Shown one piece after another: positions 44,895 to 52,732 of a stretch of 64,000 nucleotides of DNA. Position 1 is the stretch's first letter; each line of letters begins with the position of its first letter. The position numbers and the translations under genes were made by a program. Origin of the DNA: Amycolatopsis coloradensis (lineage in GTDB: Bacteria > Actinomycetota > Actinomycetes > Mycobacteriales > Pseudonocardiaceae); contig NZ_MQUQ01000006.1 in NCBI RefSeq assembly GCF_001953865.1, forward strand, positions 1 to 64,000. The letters are read 5' to 3'. Under the pieces are notes generated by a model that did no database searches, was not told the DNA's origin, and saw only the letters and a program-made list of their open reading frames with translations.

Positions 44895-45962
44895 ATGTCA
44901 CATCGATCTACAGGATGCTGCGTCGTTGCGGACGAGATCGAACTGCTACGGAACGATTACCGCGTCCGGCTCGCGCAGTTCGCGGACAAATTACTCGGAA
45001 ACGAGGACGTGCTCAACGAATGCTACGTCCAATTGGGTTATGTTCTCGCAGATTGCACGGAGACCATGCGCCTGGGGCGGGTGGTGGTCAACGAAGCAAA
45101 GCTGGCACTCGCCTCGGTAATGGGCATGGCGGCGGCGAACGCGGGAATCCCACTCGACGAGTTGACCCACGCGTGGTCCAGCATGTTCGATTCGCTGCTC
45201 GAGCACCTTTGGCCTGATCCCGCCGCGCACACTTCCGACCGACAATTGCTCACGATACGATCACTGCAGCACAGCATCGCCACCCGGAGCCGGATCTCGA
45301 ACGCCTGGTACCAGACGGTGGCGATCCATCGGACGGAGCAGGCGCAGACCGCGGAACGCGAGCGCATCGCCCGGGAACTGCACGACTGGTACGGCAGCAA
45401 CCTCAGCCTGGCGTTGCGCAGGCTCGAACTGGTCGAACTCGACCACGGGGACAGCGCCGACTATCTCGAGCAACTGCGCGTGGTGCTGTCCGACCTGTTC
45501 ACAGGAACGCGGCGTTTCGCCGCGGGCCTCCGGCTCGAATCCCCGGTGAACAGCATCAGGTCCGCGCTCCAGTCGTTCGTGAATTCACTCGAGGTCGAGC
45601 CGTCCAGCATCGAGATCTTCGTCAAGGGCGACGAAAGATCCATTTCCGGCCATATGCGAAGCGAGATGTTCATCCTGCTCCGGGAGGCGCTGCGCAACAT
45701 CATCGCCCATGCCGGCGCGCCGAGCGCGTTCGTGATGGTCGAAGTCTCCGCCGGGCAGATCGGTGCGGTCATCAAGGACAGCGGACGTGGCTTCGCGGTT
45801 CCCGACGACCTCGGCACGCTCGGCGGAACCGGATTGCTGTCCATGAAGGAACGCGTCGAGAACCTGTCCGGAAAGTTCGTGCTCACCAGCGCGCCGAACC
45901 GAGGAACCCGAATCAATATCTGGATTCCCGTCAGGACGGAGTTGGACGACCATGTCAACTGA
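44895..45962 (+). CDS. Soluble histidine kinase, NarL/HisKA_3 type (355 aa)
   Basis: ERERIARELHDWYGSNLSLA places the phosphorylated His at residue 163, in the HisKA_3 box; LREALRNIIAHAGAPSAFV is the N-box and DSGRGFAVPDDL and GGTGLLSMKERV the G-boxes of the ATPase domain. No transmembrane helix precedes them, so the ~140-residue N-terminal region is probably a cytoplasmic sensor of unknown ligand. ATG 44895 follows GGGGGGAA. It overlaps the response regulator gene by 11 nt; the two form a two-component system. Confidence 0.9.
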   Translation: MSHRSTGCCVVADEIELLRNDYRVRLAQFADKLLGNEDVLNECYVQLGYVLADCTETMRLGRVVVNEAKLALASVMGMAAANAGIPLDELTHAWSSMFDSLLEHLWPDPAAHTSDRQLLTIRSLQHSIATRSRISNAWYQTVAIHRTEQAQTAERERIARELHDWYGSNLSLALRRLELVELDHGDSADYLEQLRVVLSDLFTGTRRFAAGLRLESPVNSIRSALQSFVNSLEVEPSSIEIFVKGDERSISGHMRSEMFILLREALRNIIAHAGAPSAFVMVEVSAGQIGAVIKDSGRGFAVPDDLGTLGGTGLLSMKERVENLSGKFVLTSAPNRGTRINIWIPVRTELDDHVN

Positions 45963-46593
45963 AGACATCCGCATCGTCATCGCCGACGACCACACACTAC
46001 TGCGTGAAGCGCTCCGCGACACTCTTCTGGTCGAGGAAGACATGCAGGTCAGTGGCGTCGCAGGCGACGGTGAAGAGGTTCTCGCCGTCGCCGCCCGCGC
46101 CAAGCCCCATATCGTCCTGCTCGACCTCGAGATGCCGAAGCACAATCCGATCCGGACGGTGGCGGGCCTGCGGCAGATCACCCCCGCGCCCCGCATCATC
46201 ATCCTGACCATGCACGACGGCGCCGCGTCGGTCCACAAGCTGCTCAACGCGGGCGTTTCGGCCTACGTGTCGAAGAACGTGAGCCGCCAGCACCTCGTGT
46301 CCACGATCCGCAGTGTGCGGGCCGGGCAGGCGGTGATCGTGGCGACGTCCGGCGGGCTGGGCGACGGCACCGACCCCGCCGACAGACCGATCTCGCTGTC
46401 GAGACGGGAGCTCGAGGTGCTGGACCTGGTGGCCGAGGCCCTCAGCAACCGGCAGATCGCCACGCGTCTGTCCATCACCGAAGGCACCGTCAAACGCCAC
46501 CTGCGCAACATATTCGAGAAGCTCGACGCGAATTCCCGCATAGACGCGGTGCGCAAAGCCCAAGGGGCGTCCTTGCTACCGGCCTACCTCTGA
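45952..46593 (+). CDS. NarL/FixJ-family response regulator (213 aa)
   Basis: Receiver domain: IVIADDHTLLREAL has the acidic pocket, VLLDLEMPKHN the phospho-acceptor Asp, TMHDG the conserved Thr and AYVSKNVS the Lys. The C-terminal LuxR helix-turn-helix is LSRREVLDLVAEALSN-like (SRRELEVLDLVAEALSNRQI, TEGTVKRHLRNIFEKL). Partner of the kinase directly upstream. Its targets may include the divergent SARP and dehydratase genes just downstream; this is inference from position. Confidence 0.92.
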   Translation: MSTEDIRIVIADDHTLLREALRDTLLVEEDMQVSGVAGDGEEVLAVAARAKPHIVLLDLEMPKHNPIRTVAGLRQITPAPRIIILTMHDGAASVHKLLNAGVSAYVSKNVSRQHLVSTIRSVRAGQAVIVATSGGLGDGTDPADRPISLSRRELEVLDLVAEALSNRQIATRLSITEGTVKRHLRNIFEKLDANSRIDAVRKAQGASLLPAYL

Positions 46594-47345
46594 CCGTTCG
46601 CCGCCGCGAAAATCCGGTGCTGCGCCTGGCGCAGCTCGATCGAGGGCTCCAGGCCGAGTTGCTCGTCGAGATGGGTACGCGCGTCCTGGAAGCTGCGCAA
46701 GGCCTCACCGGAGCGGCCTGACCGGACCAGTGCCTCGATCAACCGAGCCTGCATCCATTCGTTCAGCGGATCGGCACCGACGAGCTCCCGCAGCTCGGGA
46801 ACCAGATCACGGTGGCGCCCCGCCAGCAGGTCCGCCTCGATGCGGTACTCGAGAGCACTCGCGCGCCGTTCGGTCAGCTCGGCGACGTGACCGGCGAGCA
46901 CCGGGCCCGCGGCCACCCCGGCGAGCGCACTTCCCCGCCACACCGCGAGGGCGTCCCGGAAGGTGTCCGCGGCTTCGGCGTTCCTGCCCTCGGCGAGCAG
47001 GACGCGACCGCGCGTCACGCCCTGTTTGAACACCGCGACGTCGACCAGCTCGGCGGGAACCGAGAGCAGGTACCCCATCGGCCGGGTCAGCAAGCGGGCC
47101 TGCGGTGGCTCGCCCTGCACCGACTCCAGTATTCGCCGCAAGTTGTACACGTGCGTGCGGATTGTCGTCAGCTCATTTCGCGGTGGAGAGCCGGCCCACA
47201 ACTCTTCGCTGATCGTCTGCATGGCGACATATTGATTCGCCCGAACGGCGAGCAGCCCGGCCACTTTACTGAGTTTTCCCCCGGTGATCCGCGTATCGCG
47301 GCGGCGGCCACACAATTCCGGCGGGCCAAGGATGTTCAGCAGCAC
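46584..47345 (-). CDS. SARP-family transcriptional activator (253 aa)
   Basis: An OmpR-like winged helix (residues ~1-95: LLNILGPPELCGRRR, ELTTIRTHVYNLRRILE, GYLLSVPAELVDVAVF) is followed by the bacterial transcriptional activation domain (RDALAVWRGSALAGVAAGPV, LNEWMQARLIEALVRSGRSG). SARPs of this size (AfsR N-terminus, ActII-ORF4) switch on antibiotic operons. GTG 47345 has GGGGAGGA 4 nt upstream. It overlaps the response regulator stop by 10 nt (convergent) and is divergent from the dehydratase operon, its most likely target. Confidence 0.92.
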   Translation of the reverse strand: MLLNILGPPELCGRRRDTRITGGKLSKVAGLLAVRANQYVAMQTISEELWAGSPPRNELTTIRTHVYNLRRILESVQGEPPQARLLTRPMGYLLSVPAELVDVAVFKQGVTRGRVLLAEGRNAEAADTFRDALAVWRGSALAGVAAGPVLAGHVAELTERRASALEYRIEADLLAGRHRDLVPELRELVGADPLNEWMQARLIEALVRSGRSGEALRSFQDARTHLDEQLGLEPSIELRQAQHRIFAAANGQR

Positions 47346-47507
47346 GATTCCTCCCCAGAAGTATGTACCATCCCTCAGTGTAGTGTCCTTGCCGAACCCT
47401 GTGGACGTTCGAATCCGAAGATGCCGCGGCGTGCCTCCAAAGGAACATCACGCCGCCGCCGAAAGTCATCAATCGGGCCATTCCTCGACATCGTAATTCT
47501 CAGTATC

Positions 47508-47942
47508 ATGACCTATGTGGAACCCAACGAACATCCACCGGCACAAAAGGTAGTCACCACTGTCGAGATCGAGGTAAGCCGCCAGCAGATTCGAGATTTC
47601 ACCATCGCGCTCGGATTTCCGGCTGACGACTGGGACGGCGAGTTGACGGCTCCCGCGACCTTTCCACTGGCGCTGTCGATGCGCGCACTCGAGTCGGCGC
47701 TCGCCCAGTACGGCGCGGAACTGTCCGAGGTCGTGCACCGGGACCAGCACTTCGCCTACACGCGCCCCATTCATTCCGGTGACGTCCTCACCGCGACGGT
47801 TTCCCTGTCCGACAGCGAATCGATCGCCAAGGCCGGTGTCATCACCGCAATCACGGAAATCGACGACATGTCCGGTAACCATGTGTGCACATCGACGTCG
47901 ACGATCGTCGCGCTCGCGACGCCGGGCAGGAGGGCGGGATGA
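47508..47942 (+). CDS. HadA-like dehydratase subunit, FAS1/MaoC N-terminal type (144 aa)
   Basis: Hotdog-fold protein resembling mycobacterial HadA: VEIEVSRQQIRDFTIALGFP, APATFPLALSMR, VVHRDQHFAYTRPIHSGDVL. The catalytic D-x-N-P-x-H motif is absent, as in HadA, which stabilises the substrate channel of a heterodimer. Its partner is the next gene, overlapping by 4 nt. The pair should dehydrate 3-hydroxyacyl-ACP intermediates in the polyketide chain. ATG 47508 has no strong Shine-Dalgarno. The 162 bp upstream separate it from the divergent SARP gene. Confidence 0.82.
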   Translation: MTYVEPNEHPPAQKVVTTVEIEVSRQQIRDFTIALGFPADDWDGELTAPATFPLALSMRALESALAQYGAELSEVVHRDQHFAYTRPIHSGDVLTATVSLSDSESIAKAGVITAITEIDDMSGNHVCTSTSTIVALATPGRRAG

Positions 47943-48385
47943 CCGCGTCAGCGCAGGCGATCACGCCGACAGTGCCGACCGAGGGCAGCAGCCTCCCGAT
48001 CCGGCAGTTCACCGTCACCCGGTCCGACCTCATCCGGTACGCCGCCGCGTCCGGAGACCTGAATCCGATCCACTGGAGCGACCGCAGTGCGCGGCGAGCC
48101 GGCCTGCCCGGGGTGATCGCGCACGGCATGCTGACGCTGGGGCTGGCGATCCGCGCGGTCGTCGAATGGGCCGGGCCACAGGCGGTGGTTCTCGACTGCC
48201 GGGCGGGCTTCACCCAGCCGGTGGTGGTGCCCGACGATGACACGGGCGTGTGCCTGTCGGTCGGGGGGATCGTCACCGCGACGCCGGGGCCTGGCCGGTT
48301 CCGGATCCGGCTGACCGTCCACCAGGGCACCACGAAGGTCTTGGGGCGCGCCCACGCGCTTGTCGTGCTGAGGCAGGCCGCATGA
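47939..48385 (+). CDS. HadB-like MaoC dehydratase, catalytic subunit (148 aa)
   Basis: The hydratase-2 motif is complete: YAAASGDLNPIHWSDRSARR followed by GVIAHGMLTLGLAIR, including catalytic Asp and His. It matches mycobacterial HadB closely in order of motifs. With the upstream HadA-like protein it forms a (3R)-hydroxyacyl-ACP dehydratase. ATGA overlaps join it to both neighbours, so the three genes HadA-HadB-thioesterase are translated as a unit. Confidence 0.88.
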   Translation: MTASAQAITPTVPTEGSSLPIRQFTVTRSDLIRYAAASGDLNPIHWSDRSARRAGLPGVIAHGMLTLGLAIRAVVEWAGPQAVVLDCRAGFTQPVVVPDDDTGVCLSVGGIVTATPGPGRFRIRLTVHQGTTKVLGRAHALVVLRQAA

Positions 48386-49164
48386 CCGGCGGGATCCTCT
48401 CGATCGTGTGCCCCAAACCGGTGCCGGACGCGAAGTTGCGGCTCTACCTGCTGCACCACGCGGGTGGTTCGCATACCGTGTTCCGGCCCTGGCTTGCCCT
48501 GCTCCCCGAGAGCTGGGAGGTCCGGCTGGTCATCGCGCCGGGCCGAGCGAAGGCCTCCTATCCCGCCGCTCGGGACATCACCACGCTCAGTGACGCGTTC
48601 GCCCGCCATCTCGATGAGCGGCGGCCGACGCCCTACGCGATGTTCGGCCACAGCATGGGTGGCCTGGTCGCGTTCGACACCGCCCTCGCGCTGCAGGCGG
48701 GGGGCATGCCGCAGCCCGAATGGGTCGGCGTGTCCGGTCATCCCGGACCGTTCCATTCGATCACGCGCACACGGCCGCCGCTGTACGGTCTGCCGTCGGC
48801 CGACCTGCGAGCCGAACTGATCGCGCTTGACGGGCTACCTGATCGGGTGCTGCGCGACAAGTGGCTCTGGCAACGGGTGGAGCCACTGGTGCGCGCCGAT
48901 CTCGAAGCCGCGGAGACCTGGCATCCGACGCGCCACGGCAGCCTGCTGACCCGGCCCGTCTCGGCGTTCTGCGGCGACCGCGACCCGGTCGCCGGGATCA
49001 CCGACGCGGCGAACTGGTCCCAGCACACCAACGAATTCCTCGGCGTACGGCACTTTCCCGGCGGCCACTTCTACTTCCAGGACGACCCCGGGCCCTTGGT
49101 GCGCAGCATCGTCGCGGACGTCAGCACTGTCTTGGGGAGGTCCCGTCCTCACGCCCTGCCCTGA
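48382..49164 (+). CDS. Type II thioesterase (260 aa)
   Basis: RLYLLHHAGGSHTVFRPWLA at the N-terminus, FGHSMGGLVAF with the nucleophile Ser, CGDRDPVAG with the catalytic Asp and FPGGHFYF with the His are the signature of GrsT/TEII enzymes of PKS and NRPS clusters. It may remove mis-primed acyl groups from the ACPs or release the product. It ends the short rightward operon, before a hairpin. Confidence 0.9.
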   Translation: MTGGILSIVCPKPVPDAKLRLYLLHHAGGSHTVFRPWLALLPESWEVRLVIAPGRAKASYPAARDITTLSDAFARHLDERRPTPYAMFGHSMGGLVAFDTALALQAGGMPQPEWVGVSGHPGPFHSITRTRPPLYGLPSADLRAELIALDGLPDRVLRDKWLWQRVEPLVRADLEAAETWHPTRHGSLLTRPVSAFCGDRDPVAGITDAANWSQHTNEFLGVRHFPGGHFYFQDDPGPLVRSIVADVSTVLGRSRPHALP

Positions 49165-49255
49165 AGTCCTCACGGTGGAGAAAGCCACGCCACACCGCTC
49201 GACGGTCCGGCAGCGACCGGTCGCCGAGCGGCCTGCCTGGGCTGATACGTGAGGA

Positions 49256-49294
49256 TCACTCCCGTCGGGGCCGCGTGGCGCCCGACGGGAGTGA
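49256..49294. terminator. Bidirectional hairpin after the thioesterase gene
   Basis: TCACTCCCGTCGGG (49256-49269) and CCCGACGGGAGTGA (49281-49294) form a perfect 14-bp stem with an 11-nt loop that can itself pair. It lies between the convergent thioesterase and methyltransferase genes. No T tract follows. Confidence 0.7.
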
Positions 49295-49334
49295 CGAATG
49301 CGTTCTGGTGAAGACCGTTCACATACTCAAGCCG

Positions 49335-49961
49335 TCAAGCCTCCACTCGCCGGGCTCGACGCGCGACGTACACCGCCGCGGGCGGAAGGTTGCGCCACAC
49401 CGTGGTGCTGACGACCACTTCCTCGAACCGTTCGCGCAGTGCCTGCAGTCTGGTCCGCGCCGGGTTCGCCCACCTCGTCCACGAGTAGGTGAACTGCGTG
49501 AACACCCCGTTCGGCGACAACGAATCGGCCACCGACGTGGCGAGCGACCTGCCCGCCTCGGTCGGGAACGAAACCCACGGCAGACCGCTGACGACCACGT
49601 CCACCGGGCCGAGATCGCGCTGTTCGAGCACCGACGGCAGCTCGGTCGCGTCGGCGCACACCACATCGACACCGGGATAGCGATGCCGGAGGAGATCGGC
49701 CAGCTTCGGGTTCAGTTCGATGGCCACGTGTCTGCCACGACCACGCAGTTTGTGCTGGATCGCCTTGGTGAACGAGCCGGTCCCGGCGCCCAGTTCGACG
49801 ACGACGGGCTGACCGCTCTCGGGAACCGGCGCGACCATGCCGGCCGCCAGCGCCGGGGAACTCGGCGCGATGGCAGCGGTCTTGAGTGGACGACGTGCGA
49901 ACTCCCCCAGAAAGAGAAGGCCGTCGCGAGTCTGTGCGGTCGTGCTCTGCTGCACACCCAT
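49335..49961 (-). CDS. Phospholipid N-methyltransferase-like SAM methyltransferase (208 aa)
   Basis: VVVELGAGTGSFTKAI is SAM motif I, HVAIELNPKLADLL motif II and VVVSGLPWVSFP the catalytic-region motif. The order and size match the PmtA-like / rRNA-adenine-dimethylase-like group annotated as phospholipid N-methyltransferases. It lies 119 bp after the acyl-CoA dehydrogenase on the same strand, with its own possible Shine-Dalgarno (AAGGAAAGG), so it may be at the end of that operon or independent. Role in the polyketide pathway uncertain. Confidence 0.75.
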   Translation of the reverse strand: MGVQQSTTAQTRDGLLFLGEFARRPLKTAAIAPSSPALAAGMVAPVPESGQPVVVELGAGTGSFTKAIQHKLRGRGRHVAIELNPKLADLLRHRYPGVDVVCADATELPSVLEQRDLGPVDVVVSGLPWVSFPTEAGRSLATSVADSLSPNGVFTQFTYSWTRWANPARTRLQALRERFEEVVVSTTVWRNLPPAAVYVARRARRVEA

Positions 49962-50080
49962 GGGAAACCTTTCCTTGTTATCGCAACGTCCAGTCGCTTG
50001 TGTCCGAAGCTAGGGCGGCGCGTTTCCTGGACGCATCTGTCGGAATGACTGGCAGGCGGGCAGGGCCGGTGCGGCAGGAC

Positions 50081-51235
50081 TCACCCACGCCGCGAGGCGC
50101 GCCTGACGTATCGGCCGTAGATCAGGTCCCGGAGCACGTCGTCGCTGCCTTCGACGATCGAGATATGCCGCATCGCACGCATCAGGCGCTGGATCTCGTG
50201 TTGCTCGGTGTACCCGAGCCCACCGAAACCCTCCGAGGCGGCGCTGGCGATCTTCCAGCCCACCTGGCCACTGTGCATCTTCGCCACGACCGCCGACTTC
50301 AGGACGCCCTGACCGAGGAATTTCTCCGCGGGCCGGGCGCCTAGATAGAGCTCGTCGTAGTCCCGCGCCGCGCGGTCGCACTGGCTTTTGATGGTTTCGA
50401 GTTCCATTTCCAGCTGACCCATTCGGGCGCCGAACACGGCGTTCCGGCTCAGTGGCGCCCCGCCGAGTCGCTTGGTGGCCGCGTACTCCATGCTGAGGTC
50501 ACGGATTCGCCTGCTCATACCGATGGCCATGGCGGCCATCAGGATCCGGCTCCCGTTGAGTCCCACTTCGAGAACGCGGATGCCGTTGCCGTTCAGCGCG
50601 TTGCCCGCGGGCACAGCACAGTCGGTGAAGGTAGCCGCATAGGTTCCGGTGCCCAGGAGGCCGGACATCCGCCAGCGCTGCTCGACCCGGAATCCCTCCG
50701 CCTCTCCCGGCACGAGGATCACCGCGAAGTCACGCTCGTCGTCGGCGTTGCGCGCGAGGACGAGGCAGAAGCGCGCAAAGGCCAGGTTCGTGGAAAACTG
50801 CTTGTGCCCGTTGATCACCAAGCTGTCCCCGTGCCGCCGGAACGTCGTCTCGGTGTTCGTGAGTTCGCTCCCGGCCCTGGCCTCACTGCCCAGTGTGGCG
50901 CAGAAGGATCCCGTGCCGCTCAGCTCCGGCAGATATCGCTGGGCCAGTTCGGCGCTACCGAAGAATTCGAGCATGCGCGAAGCCAGTATCGGCAGGAACG
51001 CGCTGAACGCGAACCCCGGGTCGTGGTAGGACAGCCGCGCCGAGATCTCGACCGAATCGCCCAGCGAGAACGCCCGTCCGCCGTACCGTTCGGGTAACCA
51101 CCAGTTCGCGAGCCCCGCCGCGACGAACTTCTGCCAGAGAGGATGCGCGTCGTCGTACACGGTGTCCCCGTCCGGAAGCTCCGCACAGGTGAGCACGTCC
51201 GCGCAGAATCGCGCCGTCTCCGCTACCACGGTCAT
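50081..51235 (-). CDS. Acyl-CoA dehydrogenase-family flavoprotein (384 aa)
   Basis: All three domains are present: the helical N-domain (LANWWLPERYGGRAFSLGD), the beta-domain (FCATLGSEARAGSELTNTET) and a C-domain ending in IVEGSDDVLRDLIYGRYVRR, in which the Glu of VEGS fits the catalytic base. Members in PKS clusters act on ACP-bound chains, introducing double bonds or, less often, oxidising starter units. ATG 51235 overlaps the ACP stop by 1 nt (TGATG), so ACP and dehydrogenase are made together and probably interact. Confidence 0.88.
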   Translation of the reverse strand: MTVVAETARFCADVLTCAELPDGDTVYDDAHPLWQKFVAAGLANWWLPERYGGRAFSLGDSVEISARLSYHDPGFAFSAFLPILASRMLEFFGSAELAQRYLPELSGTGSFCATLGSEARAGSELTNTETTFRRHGDSLVINGHKQFSTNLAFARFCLVLARNADDERDFAVILVPGEAEGFRVEQRWRMSGLLGTGTYAATFTDCAVPAGNALNGNGIRVLEVGLNGSRILMAAMAIGMSRRIRDLSMEYAATKRLGGAPLSRNAVFGARMGQLEMELETIKSQCDRAARDYDELYLGARPAEKFLGQGVLKSAVVAKMHSGQVGWKIASAASEGFGGLGYTEQHEIQRLMRAMRHISIVEGSDDVLRDLIYGRYVRRASRRG

Positions 51236-51507
51236 CAGTTCGCCACCGTGCTCGCTCGGGTCAGCTCGTTGAGCAGGGTCACCACATCGGCGACCGTGTC
51301 GACCTCGCGCAGGTTCTCGTCGGTGATCTTGACCTGGTACTTGCGCTCCAGCATGACCAGGAAGTCCATCAGGTTCAGTGAGTCCATTTCCAGGTCTTCC
51401 TCGAGCAAGGACGCCGCGGTGATCTCCACGCCGTCCAGATCAAGGTCCAACCGCTCTGCGAGGCCGCGCAGGAACTCGCCCACCTCGGTAACAGTGATCT
51501 CGTGCAT
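51235..51507 (-). CDS. Acyl carrier protein 1 (90 aa)
   Basis: LEEDLEMDSLNLMDFLVMLE is the phosphopantetheine site, with Ser43. It has the size and acidity of a discrete ACP and lies between KAS III and the dehydrogenase, so it may be a starter-unit or side-chain carrier distinct from ACP 2. ATG 51507 follows GGAAGGG; residues encoded farther upstream overlap the KAS III gene. Confidence 0.92.
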   Translation of the reverse strand: MHEITVTEVGEFLRGLAERLDLDLDGVEITAASLLEEDLEMDSLNLMDFLVMLERKYQVKITDENLREVDTVADVVTLLNELTRASTVAN

Positions 51508-51512
51508 CCGTT

Positions 51513-52520
51513 TCACCCTTCCTTGTTCGCCATTCCGAGTGCGGGCCACCGCAACACCGTCGCGCCCCAGCTGGCCCCCGCGCCGAACGCCGTCAGCAAC
51601 AGCGTTTCGCCGCCCCGCAGGTCCTCGCGCTGCTGCGCCCGGCTCAGCGCGAGCGGGATCGACGCGGCCGCTGTGTTGCCGACATCGGTGAGGTCCACGA
51701 GTGCCCGCTCCGGTGGTATCTCGAGCTCTCGCGCGACTTCCCGGAGGATCCGCGCATTGGCCTGGTGTGCCACCAGGAGATCCACCGATTCCTTGGTGAT
51801 CGCCTCGTGCTTGAGTGCCTGCACGCAGGATTGCGTCATCCGCTCCACCGCGTGCCGGTAGGTCGCCCGGCCGTCCATCCGCAGATAGGGGTCATGCGGA
51901 TCGTCCGAGGCGACCGGGTACTGGCTGCCGCCGGTGCGCACATGAGCCAGGCTCCACAAACCGCCGTCGGAGCCGAGGTGTACCCGGCCGATCGCTCCCC
52001 ACTCCCGCGCGGTGCCCGAGCGCAGCACCATGGCCGCGGCGCCGTCACCGAAGATGGGTGCGGTGCCCCGGTCGTACGGGTAGATGATCGAGGAGTACTT
52101 CTCCGCCCCGATCAGCAGCACCGAGCGGGCGTTGCCGGTGGCGATCAGGCCGGAGGCGGTGGCGAGGCCCGCGAGGAACCCGGTGCAAGCGCTGTTGATG
52201 TCGAACGTCGCCGTGCCTGCCAGGCCGAGCGCGTCGGCCACGACCGGGGCTGTCGCCGGGCACTTCATGTCCGGAGTCGTGGTGGCCACGATGACGGTGT
52301 CCACCTCGTCCACCGAGGCGCGCCGCAGAGCGTCCCGGCCCGCCGCGGTCGCGAGCTCCGAAGTCGGCTGGTCGGCGTCCGCACGGGACCTGGCGGCGAT
52401 ACCGGTCCTGGTCTTGATCCACTCGTCGCTGGTATCGATGCGACTCGCCAGTTCCTCATTCGTTTCCCGGCCTTCGGGCAGAAAATGACCGATGGCGTCG
52501 ACGACGGCGGCGTCATCCAT
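51513..52520 (-). CDS. 3-oxoacyl-ACP synthase III (KAS III/FabH-like, 335 aa)
   Basis: Catalytic triad Cys112 (DINSACTGFLAG), His252 (VAHQANARIL) and Asn282 (DVGNTAAASIP). It condenses an acyl-CoA starter with malonyl-ACP, or transfers acyl groups in secondary metabolism. Placement beside a dedicated ACP and carboxylase suggests it primes the polyketide. ATG 52520 lies within the 3' end of the carboxylase epsilon gene (8-nt overlap) and follows GGGGG. Confidence 0.92.
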   Translation of the reverse strand: MDDAAVVDAIGHFLPEGRETNEELASRIDTSDEWIKTRTGIAARSRADADQPTSELATAAGRDALRRASVDEVDTVIVATTTPDMKCPATAPVVADALGLAGTATFDINSACTGFLAGLATASGLIATGNARSVLLIGAEKYSSIIYPYDRGTAPIFGDGAAAMVLRSGTAREWGAIGRVHLGSDGGLWSLAHVRTGGSQYPVASDDPHDPYLRMDGRATYRHAVERMTQSCVQALKHEAITKESVDLLVAHQANARILREVARELEIPPERALVDLTDVGNTAAASIPLALSRAQQREDLRGGETLLLTAFGAGASWGATVLRWPALGMANKEG

Positions 52521-52701
52521 GAAACATCCCCCATTCGCTCGTGGGTGACCAGGTTCCGGCGCGGGCGCGGCCGCCCCATCCTGGCCGCGACTCGCCTGCC
52601 TGCCGGTATGTGTCCGGCTCGCGCGACACCACGTGCAGTGCGACGACGAGTGCGGCGATCTCTGTCTCGTCGGGCTGTCCGCCGACGATTCGAAGGTCCA
52701 T
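52513..52701 (-). CDS. Acyl-CoA carboxylase epsilon subunit (62 aa)
   Basis: MDLRIVGGQPDETEIAALVVALHV matches the N-terminal helix-strand of the small AccE/PccE subunits of actinobacterial carboxylases, followed by a disordered Arg/Gly/Trp-rich tail. These peptides stabilise the alpha-beta complex. The motif is given here in two pieces: MDLRIVGGQPDE and TEIAALVVALHV. It follows the beta subunit by 31 nt and precedes KAS III, overlapping it. Confidence 0.8.
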   Translation of the reverse strand: MDLRIVGGQPDETEIAALVVALHVVSREPDTYRQAGESRPGWGGRARAGTWSPTSEWGMFHG

Positions 52702-52732
52702 TCCTGACTTCCTTTCCAGCACCGGCCCGAGG

